Below, in pieces: positions 33,345 to 45,549 of a stretch of DNA of 64,000 bases. How positions within the stretch are numbered: the first letter of the stretch is position 1; each line of letters starts with the position of its first letter. Under the pieces are notes generated by a model, which saw nothing but the letters and a program-made list of their open reading frames with translations, ran no database searches and was not told the DNA's origin. The translations under genes were made by a program, and so were the position numbers. Origin of the DNA: Castanea sativa (Eukaryota > Streptophyta > Magnoliopsida > Fagales > Fagaceae); contig NC_134014.1 in assembly GCF_040712315.1 (NCBI RefSeq), positions 8,030,244-8,094,243 of the forward strand, written 5' to 3'.

Positions 33345-36276
33345 CTAAGCTTCTTGCATGCGAACAACTGAGTCTGAATTTACACGCAAAGAGTCGGCGG
33401 CTTCTTCCTTTTCTTCAGGCAGATCATCTGAATGCAATTCAGATTGGTTAAGACTCCGCACGAAATTTGTGAATGAAGGAAAATGCTCTGGAGAGAAAAA
33501 ATACGCTCCCATTCTCTGGTAAATGAACAAGTCCACAACATTGTCGCCCACCAAATTCTTCTTTATCTGCTCAAAGCCACCAGGAGCCCCTGTAGCTGAC
33601 GAGTTTTGTCCAGAGACCTCAACACCGTGCTTTCTGCAAGCTGCCCTGATCTGGGCAAGTAATAACTCAGGACTTGAGAGCGATTCATGGGGCTGGTGCT
33701 CATCTGATAAGTCCATTCCAGGCAACATCAGTTTGCATGAATTCCTTGCAAACATCTCTGTAACCACTTCATAACCGTCTCTACTGGTTGTGTTATAGTA
33801 CCCAGCTGTCAGCTCAGAAGGGTGGGACGGAGTTTTATACCAAGAATGCATTAGTGGGACTTTGCCATATACCGTAGTAGCAGTCTCACTGAAAGTTGAA
33901 GATGCAAGAGAGAGGAGACGTTCTCCATGAGATATAAGCTGGTTTGAGTACCAGGAAAGGAAGAAGTCAGCATATGGAGAAACCCATGATCCACCATGTT
34001 CCCTGAAAAAGTTGTTCGAGTTGGGTGACTCGTCATAAGTGGGGGCATCATGAGGACCACCGAGTCCCCATAGAGGATTTCCATTTGCTTCAGCATGTTG
34101 CTTTAGAATGCTAAGCATGTTTTTATCATAACACTGGAATTCTCCAACCCCTGTGATTTTATTACTTTTGACTAGCCTCTGGTGTGAAGGATATTGGAGC
34201 TCACCATCTGGTCCGAGACCCATAGAGATGCCCTAAAAAAAGCAATACAAAACCATTGAAACTGTCAGTACCCAAATAAAAAAATAAAGATACAGTGGAT
34301 GCTAATTAAAGAATTTTGGAAGCAAAATTTCTTACCGTGATTGTGGAGCCCATGAAAGATGAGAAAGAAGACTTAAAGCTCTCACAAAATTCACGGTAGA
34401 CTTGGACTGGAGTCTTCCCATCAAGCACAGGAAGATCATCGACAGCTAGTGATAAACACTCCTTGTACTGCTTCCCTGCCCGATCAGTGAAAAAAATACT
34501 GGGTTCGGATTCACCAATCCGGGATACCCACTCAGGGAGTGAAATTTTGTGTTGTTTGGATGCATGGAAGCTGAGCGAGACATGAAGCTTGAGACCCGCA
34601 TTCTGAACCATTTCAGCAAGAGCAAGATAGCCTGACCACTCATACTTCCCCATGGCTTCTTTCTCCACTATTCCCCACCAAACTGGGAGCTCTACACCTT
34701 CAACTCCCAACAGCTTCAAAGCTTTTAGGCCAGCTGCAATTGCTTTAGCATGGTTTACTGCATTGCAGTCGGAAACAGAATCCAAAGGAAGCCCAACAAA
34801 CAATCTTACATTATCACGCTGCAAAGAAATATTCCAAGACAACAAAGATGTTAAATTTGGTATCATCAAAAAACACCTGAAGCCAAAAAGACTACGAACT
34901 CTCTAAACATTTGAAATAATTTAAGAATGATAAGTCAGTTACATAATTTCCAATCATTTCCCCGAAGCTGCGTAGGTTAGGAGGTTGGGATAGCATAAGC
35001 CAAATCCACATAATGGTTAAACGATTGAATTTACCATTTCTGAATAGCTCAAACACTTGGGACAAATGATAATTTATCAAATTGAGTCCGAACGCTATAT
35101 GATACTAATTTATTACGCAACACATTTTTTTTTTTTAATTATTGGTAAGTTACACACAAACCCAGTGAGTTTTGAATCCAGGACTTTACCCTCTCCAACA
35201 TATTTGATTTCTTAAGGCCTCAAATTGATCATCTAATAAAATTTTGTCATCTATCCCCTCAAATTGGGGATAGCATAAGCCAAATCCACATAATGGTTAA
35301 ATTATTAAATTTACCATTTCTGAATAGCTCAAACTCTTGGGACAACTGGTAATTAATCAAATCGAGTCCGAACGCTATATGATACTAATTTATTACACAA
35401 CACAATTTATTTAATTATTGGTAAATTACACACAAACCCAGTGATATTTGAATCCACGACTTTACCCTCTCCAACATATTTGATTTCTTAAGGCCTCAAA
35501 TTGATCATCTAATAAAATTTTGTCATATGTTGTACTAGCATGATTAACTTTGGCCATGGTAATGATATTGAGTCCTTGACATATAAATAATCCAAATCTA
35601 ACATAACATTTCAAACCATGCAGAAACAACTTGAACCAAAACCCAGATAGCCCAATAACTCCAATCATATCCTATCCCTTTTACACTCAATTCCCTTTGC
35701 AAAATAAATAAATAAATAACTAAAATCTGAGCTTCATAATCTCCCACTTAATTAGTTCAATAAACCAACATATATAGTTTGACTCATCCAATATAAACCA
35801 ATTCTAATTAAACAAAATATCCAAGTATTTGTGTTGCTTTTCCAATCTTAAATTTTCAATCATTTCGAATTAAGACAACAGAAATCAAACAATCCAACTA
35901 CCAAAAAAAAAAAAATCCTTCTTTATATATATATATATAAGAGAAAAAAAAATTCAGCCATAAAAGAAAATTTTAACAATTTTTTGTTTTTCTCAGCAAC
36001 CAAACGTGTAACTATTTAGCAAAAGTAAAAGCTTACCGATTTGGATCTTTTAGAACAACCCGAAACGGAATCGGATCGTAGCGGTTCAGATTGAATAGCA
36101 GCGGTAGCTCTGAGAGTGAACCGGATCCCAGAGTTTCTCCAACCGGTGCTCCGACCAAAACAGACCCTGTTCTTCGAAGGAATTACAGCTTTGCCACCCT
36201 TCAAGTTACAGAACCCAAGCTCCCTGTAAGCCAACTCCGTCTTAACCTGCGAGCTTCCAATCATCGAAACCTCCAT
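33345..36276 (-). CDS. BAM9: Beta-amylase 9, plastid, predicted inactive
   Basis: A complete gene in three exons, 36276-36037, 34818-34336 and 34232-33345, all phase 0 with GT-AG introns. It gives 536 aa, the length I recall for Arabidopsis BAM9. Residues 1 to about 85 are a Ser/Arg-rich plastid transit region starting MEVSMIGSS; the rest is a glycosyl hydrolase 14 domain. The first catalytic Glu is kept (GLGPDGEL, E252). The second catalytic Glu region, LEMRD in active enzymes, reads PGMDLSDEH here, with Gly413 at the Glu position. The flexible GGNVGD loop is missing (SFHASKQHKISLPEWV). Both changes mean it should not hydrolyse starch. Known family view: BAM9 is a catalytically inactive regulator of leaf starch breakdown. 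I start at 36276 to match the conserved N-terminus. Intron 1 (1.2 kb) holds a tandem duplication. A Copia element begins 145 bp past the stop. Confidence 0.96.
34987..35526. repeat. Tandem duplication in BAM9 intron 1 (period about 280)
   Basis: Sequence 34987-35250 recurs at 35267-35526. Both copies begin GGGATAGCATAAGCC and end AAAATTTTGTCAT. The unit includes GGTTAAA.ATT.AATTTACC and GGGACAA.TGATAATT, a dispersed repeat also seen near 26.75 kb. Copies are very similar, so the duplication is recent. Splice signals of the intron are untouched. Confidence 0.9.
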
Positions 36277-36490
36277 ATCTCCGAAACTTTCACAACCCGA
36301 AATCACAAAAACACAGTTTCGGACTCAAAAAAAACAAGAATCGGACCCAACTTTTTTATATTTTTTTTTTAAAGAAAATTTGAAATATCAAATATGGAGT
36401 ATGAAATATCGCTATCAGTTTAGAGTCAGAGTTACAAAGCGAAATGAGAGGAAACGGTTTTGTGAAGTTTGAGGAAATGAGAGAGAGCTG

Positions 36491-36498
36491 ATATATAG
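36491..36498 (-). promoter_or_regulatory. Candidate TATA box of BAM9
   Basis: Minus-strand CTATATAT lies about 215 bp upstream of the start codon, leaving a plausible leader of about 185 bp. It is followed by a GA/CT-rich stretch typical of plant leaders. No other TATA-like site is closer. Confidence 0.45.
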
Positions 36499-36499
36499 A

Positions 36500-39400
36500 G
36501 CTAGAGGAGGGCCCTGAGATGCACTTTTTTTTTTTATTGCGGAGGGAACAGTTTGGATTAAAAAAATGTGCTAAGAAAAATGTGCCTGCCACGTATTGAA
36601 ACTGTGATGATGCCAAATTTATGAGCCACTTATAATAATTTATTTATATTTATTGGGATTTATTATTATTTTACAAATTTGTTCTTTATTGTAGGATTAA
36701 ATATTAATAGGTTGTTTGATTTTGGATTAAATAAAGCTATGTGCTATGTTGTCAACGACAAGGAGATAGAGAGATAAGAGATTGATTCATTAATTTTTGT
36801 TTTTTTTAATGAAGTTTATGTTGTTTTCCAGAAAGCACTCGCCTCTCAATCATTCAAATTTTGAATTTGTTAAATATATAATTTTGCTATAAACAATAAA
36901 ATTAATGTATTTTAAGGTTTCATATATATATATATATATATATATATTTATCAGGGTTTCAAATTGTATTGTTTTGAACTTTGAAGAATATCCGCACAGT
37001 ATTTAATGAGGACAATAAATGTTTGTAAAAGGAGGAGGATAATAAATGGATCATGAATAAAGTAAGAGAGGAATATTGTACTTTATCTTTACTTAAATTC
37101 TCTAATTTAAAGCCACGTATCATTTTTGAGAGGATTAAGATTCTTTTGGACAAGGGGATAACATCACATCATGACTATTATTTCTGATGGGAGGATTGAA
37201 TTTTGTTACCTATTTAATATTTTCACAACAAATTATAAGTGGTTAATAATTATTATTAATTTTAATTTGAACCTATTATTAAAAAAATAATAGTAGAGAT
37301 ACAAATTATTTTACAAATTTTTTTTTATAAACTGCTAATGTGCTGAGTAATTATTGGTAAATGAAAAAGTAATATTAATGATGAGCTTAAATGAAAATCA
37401 ATAAGAAGTTGGTCAAATCAACATTTTGTAAAAATGTTATAAAATAGTTTGTATTTGTAGCATTACTCTTACTGAAATTACTTTTTTATCTAACTAATAA
37501 CCACATATAACAACCTACCACTTATGATTTATTATGAAAATGTTGTAAAAATATTGTGGATATAATATTTCTCTATTAACATAGTAAAATTCAAACTAAT
37601 CATTTTTTTATATATAATTTTAAGATTTTATGTTTGAGTAATTTGAAGAATTCTAAATAAAGATTATTAATTCCAAAACTAGTAAATTGTTGATTTCTTT
37701 TCTCTTTTATTGTTTTTTTTTTTTTTACTCTCTTCTCTTTTTTGAATCAAAATCAATTTTACCTTAAATAGCTTAATTGGAAACTTGTTATACGAAACAA
37801 CATTTAAAGAAGTTAATAAACCAAAATAATCTATTATTCCGTTATCTTCTTTGTAAATATGATTTTAAATTATAGGTCTTAGTATTGGTAGTCGAGAAAT
37901 TTTGATTTCCTTTGTAGGATGACTCTCCAGGTATCAACCGTTTGTTTTTTTTTTTAACCTCTTTTGGAAGAGAATCTGTTGTTTAATCTAATAGGTTGTA
38001 CGTACCCCAAGCTGAGCTAAAAGAATGATTCAACCTTCGTCCAGGCCTAACTGGAGTGGGTCCTCTTCTACTATCTAGGTATCCCGGTAGTTCGCTAGCA
38101 ATCTAGTTAATAAATAAAGATCATATTAGTCTCGAAACAAAAGTAGGTAGAAAGAACCCCATTAACTCTTAGAACGTATATATACTCTCCCTGATAAACT
38201 TAAGAAAATTTAAGTGCATTAATGATAGAATGACGCTTAAGCATATTGTGGATTTGAATGTATGCTTGAGTGTATCTTTAGATTTACTAAAAAAAAAAAG
38301 TATATTTAGTGTTTATTTAGGAATAACTTCGGTAAGGTATGTAGTTTTTTTATTTTTTTTATGTTAAAAATACTATAAATAAAACTAAATAAAATAATCT
38401 TATTGATATTTTCCTGAAAATATTATAGAAAATAAACCGACCTAAAATTTATCTTATGATCTTATCCCAAACCCTTTGAAGACGATTCATTTAAGTTATG
38501 TGGCACCTGGAATGTGCGAGTCAAAATTGATTGGCCTCGAAAATGAGAATGGTAAACTATTTGTAGTTGATTAGAAAAAACAAAAGAGAATTATTTGTGG
38601 GTAATCATGATTCATGTGGATAGGATATGGAAGAACGTTTTCGGTAGTTGACGTGGAAAGTTAGCAGCACACCCCACGCCAACGACACCCCATTTTCATA
38701 TTTATATTTTTATTCAATAAATCAATGATCAATTAATGGAGGTTTTGGATTGGCCTGACGGTGGTGTACACACATTGGCTGTTACGTGCATGCTGACTCA
38801 GGTCCAGAGCAGACTTGGCTCTCAGATTCTCTTGCCGTTGATTGCAAACCACACCATGCATGCCCACTGTCTTTTAGAGAGAGAGAGATTTGAAAAGTAT
38901 GTGGAGAAGAAAATTTCTTGATACATTAATATAGGTGGCTTTGTTTTGTTGTGAACATGGTCAGACCTCAGAAGCCATATGGAAAGTTATTGTTTATACT
39001 TGATGCAAGTATGAGAATGGTCACGGACATGGATGCAGAGACAAGTATGAGTTATACACGGATACGATATTGATACAGACACGAGTATACACACGAATAT
39101 GATATCGATAAGGTACGAGTATGAGAATACACATTGATACAATATGGTGGTTCAAGTAATTTTTGAAAATTAAAACATAAAATGACCAATAAAACATCAG
39201 TATAATACAGGTACGACATCTTAAATAAAATATCTGTGCTCCTTGGTTTAGAGGATATCTTCGTATTTATTAAGATCATATCTAATTCATTTATTTATGT
39301 TTTGTTTTGTTGTACATGCATGTTATGGATTGGATTAAGCACATGCAGCTTTAGCTTTGAGGCTTTGACTGTGTATATATAGAATACAGCTTTGAAGATT

Positions 39401-42066
39401 CATTACAATTTGATTCTATAAATGATTCTATTATTTCTTTGAATCTTTTGTGATCCTTGCCATTTACTTGACTTGTATGAAGAAGGTTCAGTCAAAAATT
39501 AAATATTGAAGCAAAGAAAACAAATAGTTATATGGTGAAGTGCTTTGTAGAATCACTCAAGATTATGGGTTTTTAATTAAGTTTTGTTTATTCAAATCCT
39601 GAGGACTTCAATGAAGAGTAGTCCCATTGGTGTTGACAAATGTCATAATTGTAAATTATTGTTCTTGACATCCACCTATTCCAAAGAATTATGAAGTAAA
39701 GTGTCTATTATTCAATTAACTACGTTTTGCCTAGTTTTTCATATTTATGGATCAGCTAGCTAGGAAACATTATTTAAAATTTTTGGGTCTGTTTAGTAGA
39801 AGAGTTTGAGTAATGTTGTTTGTAATTTTTTAAAATACGTATGAGTGAAAATGTGTGTGAAAATATATATAATATTGTTTAAAAACTAAAAATGTATATT
39901 TAAATTACTCTACTACACGGGCTTTATTTTCTTGTTGCTTTTGATTGAAGCCAATGAAGCTTGTCTTTCAGGATAAACCATTAATCATGTACTAAAAAAA
40001 GAAGGGAAAAAAAAATGTACCAATAATTTAGTAGTAACCGACACGTCTTTTATTAAGGTCCTATCATGTTTCACCAAATATGCAATAAACATATATGTGA
40101 CTTGGAATTGATCCACAATTCAAAATAGAATTGGTTGCGAAAATGTCAAATCCATAGTTTTCTGATAGTGACTCAACCTTATGAATATGGAATAGGTATC
40201 CACGCCCATGCTACCTTTGAGTTGTTTCAGAATTGGATGCTGCCTCAGATATAAATTTTGTAATGTAATATTTTTTGTTTTGTCCTTTTTACTTTGGACA
40301 CAATCCCTCTCTTTTTTTCCTGCTGCGGCAACTTTTTGGTTGGTTTCTCTCTGATTTTCTGGCCGGTTATAGCCGACCAAATAAAAGTTAACAGTAAGTT
40401 CCAAAACCAAATGCCAGTCCAATAAAATCTATATCTTGTTTATCAAAAAAAAAAAATGTATCTTGCTTGTTAGGTAAGTACTAAAAATTGCATGTTTTGC
40501 ACAAGAGGATGCCGCATGATTAGACTTGCTTGATGTCTATTACCTTTCAAGCCCCAATCCATATTCTAACTAATAATTGTATTAATTTTGTAAATAGCCC
40601 AGGGATAGATTAGTATTACCTGTCTCTTATCAGACGTAAGAGGTCTTGAATTCTAGTTTGTTCAATTAGTAAAAAAAATTATCATCGAATTAACAATTGA
40701 ATTTCATTTATACTAAAAAGAAATTTATTGATATCTTAACTTCATAGTAAAGAATTATTACTATGAAGTGGACATCATAAATTTAATCTTTTAGGGTTTG
40801 TCTAAAACGAAGAGGCTCTCTCCTCCCCTTTTCTCTCCCTCCATCTCCCTTCATCCAAATATAAAGTTTGATAGTGCCTATGTCAAGACCAAAAATCACG
40901 CAATGGTATTTAATTTGTATTGTGACATTAATTGAAATGTTTCAAAAAAAAAAAAATCTACTTATATGCAAATTGACAATTTTATTTTCATTCGAGTTTG
41001 ACTCGTTTATCATTTTAGATGGTAACAATTTTATTTTGATTGCTTACTGGTTACCACCATTATTTCAAATTAAAACAAGTTATTAAATTAAAATTTAAAG
41101 CTCAAGACTTTCATGTCAATGATCTTAGTGGTTTGCTTAATATGTTAAGGGAAAAAAGATACCTGTTTGTCAATTAAAAAAAGTAGTGAAAGGTAAGAAG
41201 TCAAAAACAAGAAGTTTTATATACACAAAGTCAAGAATAAAAATCGGTTTGTTGGTCTTATGATTTTCCCGCTATACTTTTTATTCCTCTCAATCCACAA
41301 AAGAAGAGAAAGAAGGAAACCACTCAAATCTTGCAAAATGTAGACCATCAACCACAGTTCATTTTCCCTTAAAATTTAAATTGACAGCGGTTTTTCTAGA
41401 CTACACGATTGCCCTACGTGATTGAAAGCAATCAATTCTCTCTTAGAAACCTCTCCATTATGATCATCGCTGGCAAGAATTTAATGGATCTCGCCTAATT
41501 ATTTATGCAATGATCGTGACAAAATGTGAACATAGGGCCCTTCTAGACCTCTCCTTATTATTAAGGTAAAAAGTAAAAAGCACCCTATGGAATATTCTTA
41601 AAATATAGAATTATCTTGTGGATTATTTTATGAAACTTACAAATTTGTGATACTGGATTATGGTATTCCAAAAATCTAGATAGCCAAGGACAAATGTTCT
41701 GGATTCATTCCTCTATGACTAGCTTTTGTGGGGTTAACATCTTCATTCTTTTTGAAGGGAAGGGTTATGAAAAAAGATGGATTTTTTCACAAAGGATTTG
41801 GATTTTTAAGGAGGAATTCAGAGTGAGTGATTGCACAACATTCATCAATAATCTGGGATTTCAAAGAGTCAAAGGGATTTATTGAGAACAAATGAGGTAC
41901 TTGGGTCCAGGTGAGAACAACCCCTTAGTGTTTTACTTGATTATCAAATCCAGTGTTGAAGGACATCTTCTTCCTCTTCTACCTTTGGTTACGAGACATT
42001 TACTTCGTGTGGTTTTCTCTTGTGGTTTTCTTTTGATATATTTCCGCTAATTTTAATAGAATTTGA
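36500..42066. other. Long intergenic region upstream of BAM9
   Basis: No gene is supported. It holds an (AT)n run near 36921-36947, one MITE (37294-37468), a repetitive GATACGATAT-type stretch near 39000-39130, and scattered AT-rich filler. Open frames of 60-100 codons here have no motif or splice partner. Confidence 0.5.
37294..37468. mobile_element. MITE-like element, family of TACAAA-type ends
   Basis: The left end AGTAGAGATACAAATTATTTTAC is mirrored by GTTTGTATTTGTAGCATTACT on the right. A related copy is at 42067-42250, and partial copies near 46140 and 46850. Non-coding. Target duplication not resolved. Confidence 0.5.
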
Positions 42067-42250
42067 AGTAATACTACTGTCATAAATTATTTTATAATAT
42101 TTTTAAAAAATGTTGATATGACTAACTTTTTATTGTTTTTTATCTAGATATACTATTAACATCATTTTTTCATTTACCAATAATTACTTACCACATTAAC
42201 AATTTGTAAAAAATTTTATAAAAAAATTTGTATCTCTAGCATTATTCTAG
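42067..42250. mobile_element. MITE-like element, second copy of the family
   Basis: It shares with the 37.3-kb copy the ATTATTTTATAATATTTTT end, a central AATAATTACTTACC/GGTAAATGA motif in opposite orientation, and the closing TTTGTATCTCTAGCATTA. Non-coding. Confidence 0.5.
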
Positions 42251-42910
42251 AATTTGATGATAAAAAAAAAGCTATCATCATATAGAAAAAAAGATTTGAA
42301 AAGAAAATCGTCTTATCCTCATATTTTTGTCCTCTCTAACTTTCTCCTTCAATTCTCATTTGGGTTTGGCAAATGTAAGCTTTAAGGTATAACCGGATAG
42401 CTGGTTTTAATTGTTTTAGTTCAGAAAATTGGTTCAAAATTGTACCAAATATCTTCCCATAAAAAAATAGTTTTAAATTGTTTGTTTGGCCACACATTCC
42501 TTTTTCTTTTTCTTTTTTCTTTTTTTTTTTCTTTTTTCTTTTTTTTGCCCTCTAAAAAAGAGAATTTAAATTTTTCGATATCCTCATTCATTACTTAATG
42601 GCTTAATGCATATAATATGATTGCCAACGATATTTTTGTATTGGACCTGAGCCATAAAATTTCCAATCGGCCCAGACAAGTCTCCTATGGCTAGTGTTAC
42701 ACATTTCCTGCCCCCTGTTTAATCCAGCATGCCCTTGATGACCATTTTGCATTAGCCTAATACTTGTTTAAGGGAATATCTATATAGACCAAATAGAGCA
42801 GTAGATTGGGCTAGGAGAAATGGGCCTCTTTATGGTGTTTAGAGACAGGCCTGGGCTAGCCCTTCACCATCTCTAGTTGGAATTTTCCCTTAAACAAGAA
42901 AAACCAAGGA

Positions 42911-43104
42911 TGCGTTTGGTTGGACAGTAAATAAGTTTTAGAAAATGTTTTACACGTTTGCGTGTGTTCGGCAACAACTGAAAACTTGGTCAAACTGAAA
43001 ATCACTTGCATTGACCGTAAATTACCCCCTTCCCACCCGTAAAACAGTTTCCATCTCTATTTTTCCTTCAAATAGAAATTTTCCAGAAAACAGAGAGAGA
43101 GAGC

Positions 43105-43136
<32 letters not shown>

Positions 43137-43725
43137 CACGAAGAGAGAGTAGAGAGAGTGAGATCGCGCCCCAACCCGCGCCTGCGAGATCGCGCCTTCG
43201 CCATCACCATCGCCAATCTGATTCGCGCCGCTCAACGCTCAAACCCATCTCTGATGAACCCGGTCTGATTGTGCTCGCCTTCGCCTCCGCCGCGCGATCT
43301 CGCCTCAACGTCGAACCCAGTCGCCTCTCTCTCTCTCTCTGTCTTCGTTCTTCTCTGACCGGATTTGATGATTTTTTTTTTTTTTGGTTTTGTTGTTCTG
43401 TATTGAGAAATCTCTCTTCGTTCTTCTCTGACCGGATTTGGGTTTTGTTGTTCTGTATTGAGAAAATTTGATGAGTTTTTTTTTTTTTTTGGGTTTTGCA
43501 GTTCTGTATTGAAAAATGATATTTGTTTGGAAGCTGAGAAAATGTGAGCAAGTAGAAAATGTATTTTCTATAATATTTTCAAGATCACAACCAAACACCT
43601 AAAAATATTTTCCAAAGTATTTTTTTAAATGCTACCAAACACCTAAAAATATTTTCTTTTCCCGAAAATATTTTCAGCTGAAATTATTTTACACTCGAAA
43701 AATATTTTACACCCAACCAAACGCA
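42911..43725. mobile_element. 815-bp hAT-like element with GC-rich insert
   Basis: Inverted ends TGCGTTTGGTTGG (left) and CCAACCAAACGCA (right) match perfectly over 13 bp. Subterminal AAAATATTTT/GTTTTACA motifs repeat inside. The interior contains a (GA)n run (43089-43134), a GC-rich segment with repeated GATCGCGCC and a CTCT tract. A duplicated block CTTCGTTCTTCTCTGACCGG begins near 43342 and 43415. No target duplication is evident. Overlapping open frames here come from simple repeats. Confidence 0.6.
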
Positions 43726-44078
43726 GCCCAATTGTAAAAATGGGTAGTGAAAATTGGTTTTAACCTCTCTTCTAGGCAATTTTCTTGGTACTGTGACTAG
43801 TCTTAACTCTTTAACTCTTAACAAACTCCTCCAATCGGTAATGTTGTATATTCATATATATGCTATATTATTTCACAACTTCACTTGCCAATGCCTAACA
43901 AATGAAGTCAAGTTTACAACAACTGTTACATTTGTATGTGTTCCATAATTCTATTATAAACAGTTGTTTTTATCTAAAAATTATTGTTATTTGGGTAGTC
44001 ACCGCAACTACAACTTCTAAGCCTTTTATGAAATTTAGTACAGCCACTTAGCGTAATCATAGTTTTTAAACTCAATGT

Positions 44079-44200
44079 ATGATTTGCCACTGAGCAGAAA
44101 CAAAATTGTCATTGTGATAGATTATAAGCTATCAAATATGATTTGCCACTAAGCAGAAATAAAATTGTCATTGTGGTAGATTAGAAGCTATTAGATATGA
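44079..44200. repeat. Tandem duplication, period 58 bp
   Basis: TATGATTTGCCACT begins both copies, at 44079 and 44137, and each continues with AAAATTGTCATTGTG. It lies about 230 bp beyond the stop codon of the Pro/Gly-rich gene, in its downstream region. Confidence 0.85.
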
Positions 44201-44432
44201 AGACAAAAATACAAAAGTAGAATTTTAGAAGGATAAAAATATGTTATATTAATCCATAACGTACATTACATTTCTTTGTTAGAAGATCACTTTGAGCATT
44301 ATGTGCCATCATAAGTGAACGTCTATCACACTCAAAAAAGGTGAAAATTTGAGGTTATGAAAAACATATAGTCCTGTAACCATATGTATTTGGCTCCATG
44401 TAAATACTCATCAACAAGTGAAATTACAGGAT

Positions 44433-45549
44433 TTAACGAGGTGGAGGTCCAAATGGGTCAGGTGGGCCACCAGGAGGTCCAAACGGGTCACCACCAGGGG
44501 GTCCGAATGGGCCAGGGGGTCCGAATGGGCCAGGTGGGCCGGGAGGACCAGGTGGAGGAAACAGAACCAAAGGAGGTCCAGGTGGTGGTGGCAGAGGAGG
44601 CCCAGGAGGAGGAGGCGGAGCAAGTATAAGAGGAGGTCCAGGGGGTGGCGGTGGAGGACCAGGAGGAGGAGGAGGAGCTGGTGGACCAAAGCAGTCCTGT
44701 ACTAACCAACAGCAGCACAAGAAGTAGAAACTGCCAAACATAATTAAAATGTTGTTAGATTTTTTAAAATTTTTTTTTTAATTTATAAAAAATGAATTTT
44801 GAAATAGTAAGAGTAAGATAGAAAGAACAGTAAGTTGTAATTATATATTTGGAAAAAAGTTTGGCAAAGAAGTAGAAATGGTCACACAACAAAACAAAAC
44901 AATTTTTTTTTTTTTTAGCCTTATCTGCTGATAAATCAATCAAACTATTCTTACTTTTCATGGTGGCATATGGTATACCTTTTTCCACTGTTTTTTGCAC
45001 AACTTGTTAAGATTGTAAAGTCGTGAATAAAGCAATGTCACATTTGCATGAACCTGTCACAAACACTATTTTTTTTTTTTTGTTGCTAAAATCACATTTG
45101 CATCAACGTACACTATATAGTATATTGACAGTTATGAAAAAAAAAAAAAAACTGAAATTTTTTGTACCACTTAATGCATATAGTATGAGATACAAATTGG
45201 CCAAGAGCCTTGTAGCTTAATTAACACCTACTCATGCACAAAGTACTTGAGGATTCAGGAGGAAAAGGTTCGAGAACTAGCAACATATTATAATTATCAC
45301 AAAAAAAAAAAAGAAAAAAAAAAGTACTGAGATACAAATTGTGACTTACCAAGAGGATATGGTGTTGCATAATCCACCGAATAAGCCACCAAGAAAGTCT
45401 GGCGGTCCAGGCCAAGGACCTGGCGGTCCAGGCCATGGACCTGGAGGTCCGGGCCATGGACCTGGAGGTCTGGGAGGTCCAGGTGGACCCCAACCAGGCC
45501 CAGGTCCAGGTCCCCCAGGATGAGGCCCACCAGGACCCGGTGGTCTCAT
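44433..45549 (-). CDS. Pro/Gly-rich protein with Cys-rich hydrophobic core
   Basis: Two exons, 45549-45350 and 44730-44433 (stop TAA), joined in phase by a GT-AG intron of 619 bp, give 165 residues. Residues 1-50 are Pro/Gly-rich, with three exact GPWPGPP repeats. Residues about 51-82 form a short core, DFLGGLFGGLCNTISSC followed by FYFLCCCWLVQDCFG. From about 85 the protein is again PPPPPGPP-type repeats ending in FGPP units. The core crosses the intron, which supports the splice model. There is no signal peptide. The six-Cys hydrophobic core could be S-acylated or insert in a membrane, with disordered Pro-rich arms; this is inference. I recall similar plant proteins described only as proline-rich or hydroxyproline-rich, with no established function. 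The opposite-strand frames across this repeat are shadows. Confidence 0.78.

Noticed and set aside
43011..43598. Several overlapping frames rich in Arg/Glu or Ser/Leu
   Set aside because: Produced by (GA)n and CT tracts in a non-autonomous transposon; no consistent exon structure.
44384..44705. Plus-strand open frames rich in Arg/Trp/Glu across the GGTCCA repeats
   Set aside because: They are antisense shadows of the Pro/Gly-rich exon on the minus strand; composition follows from the repeat.
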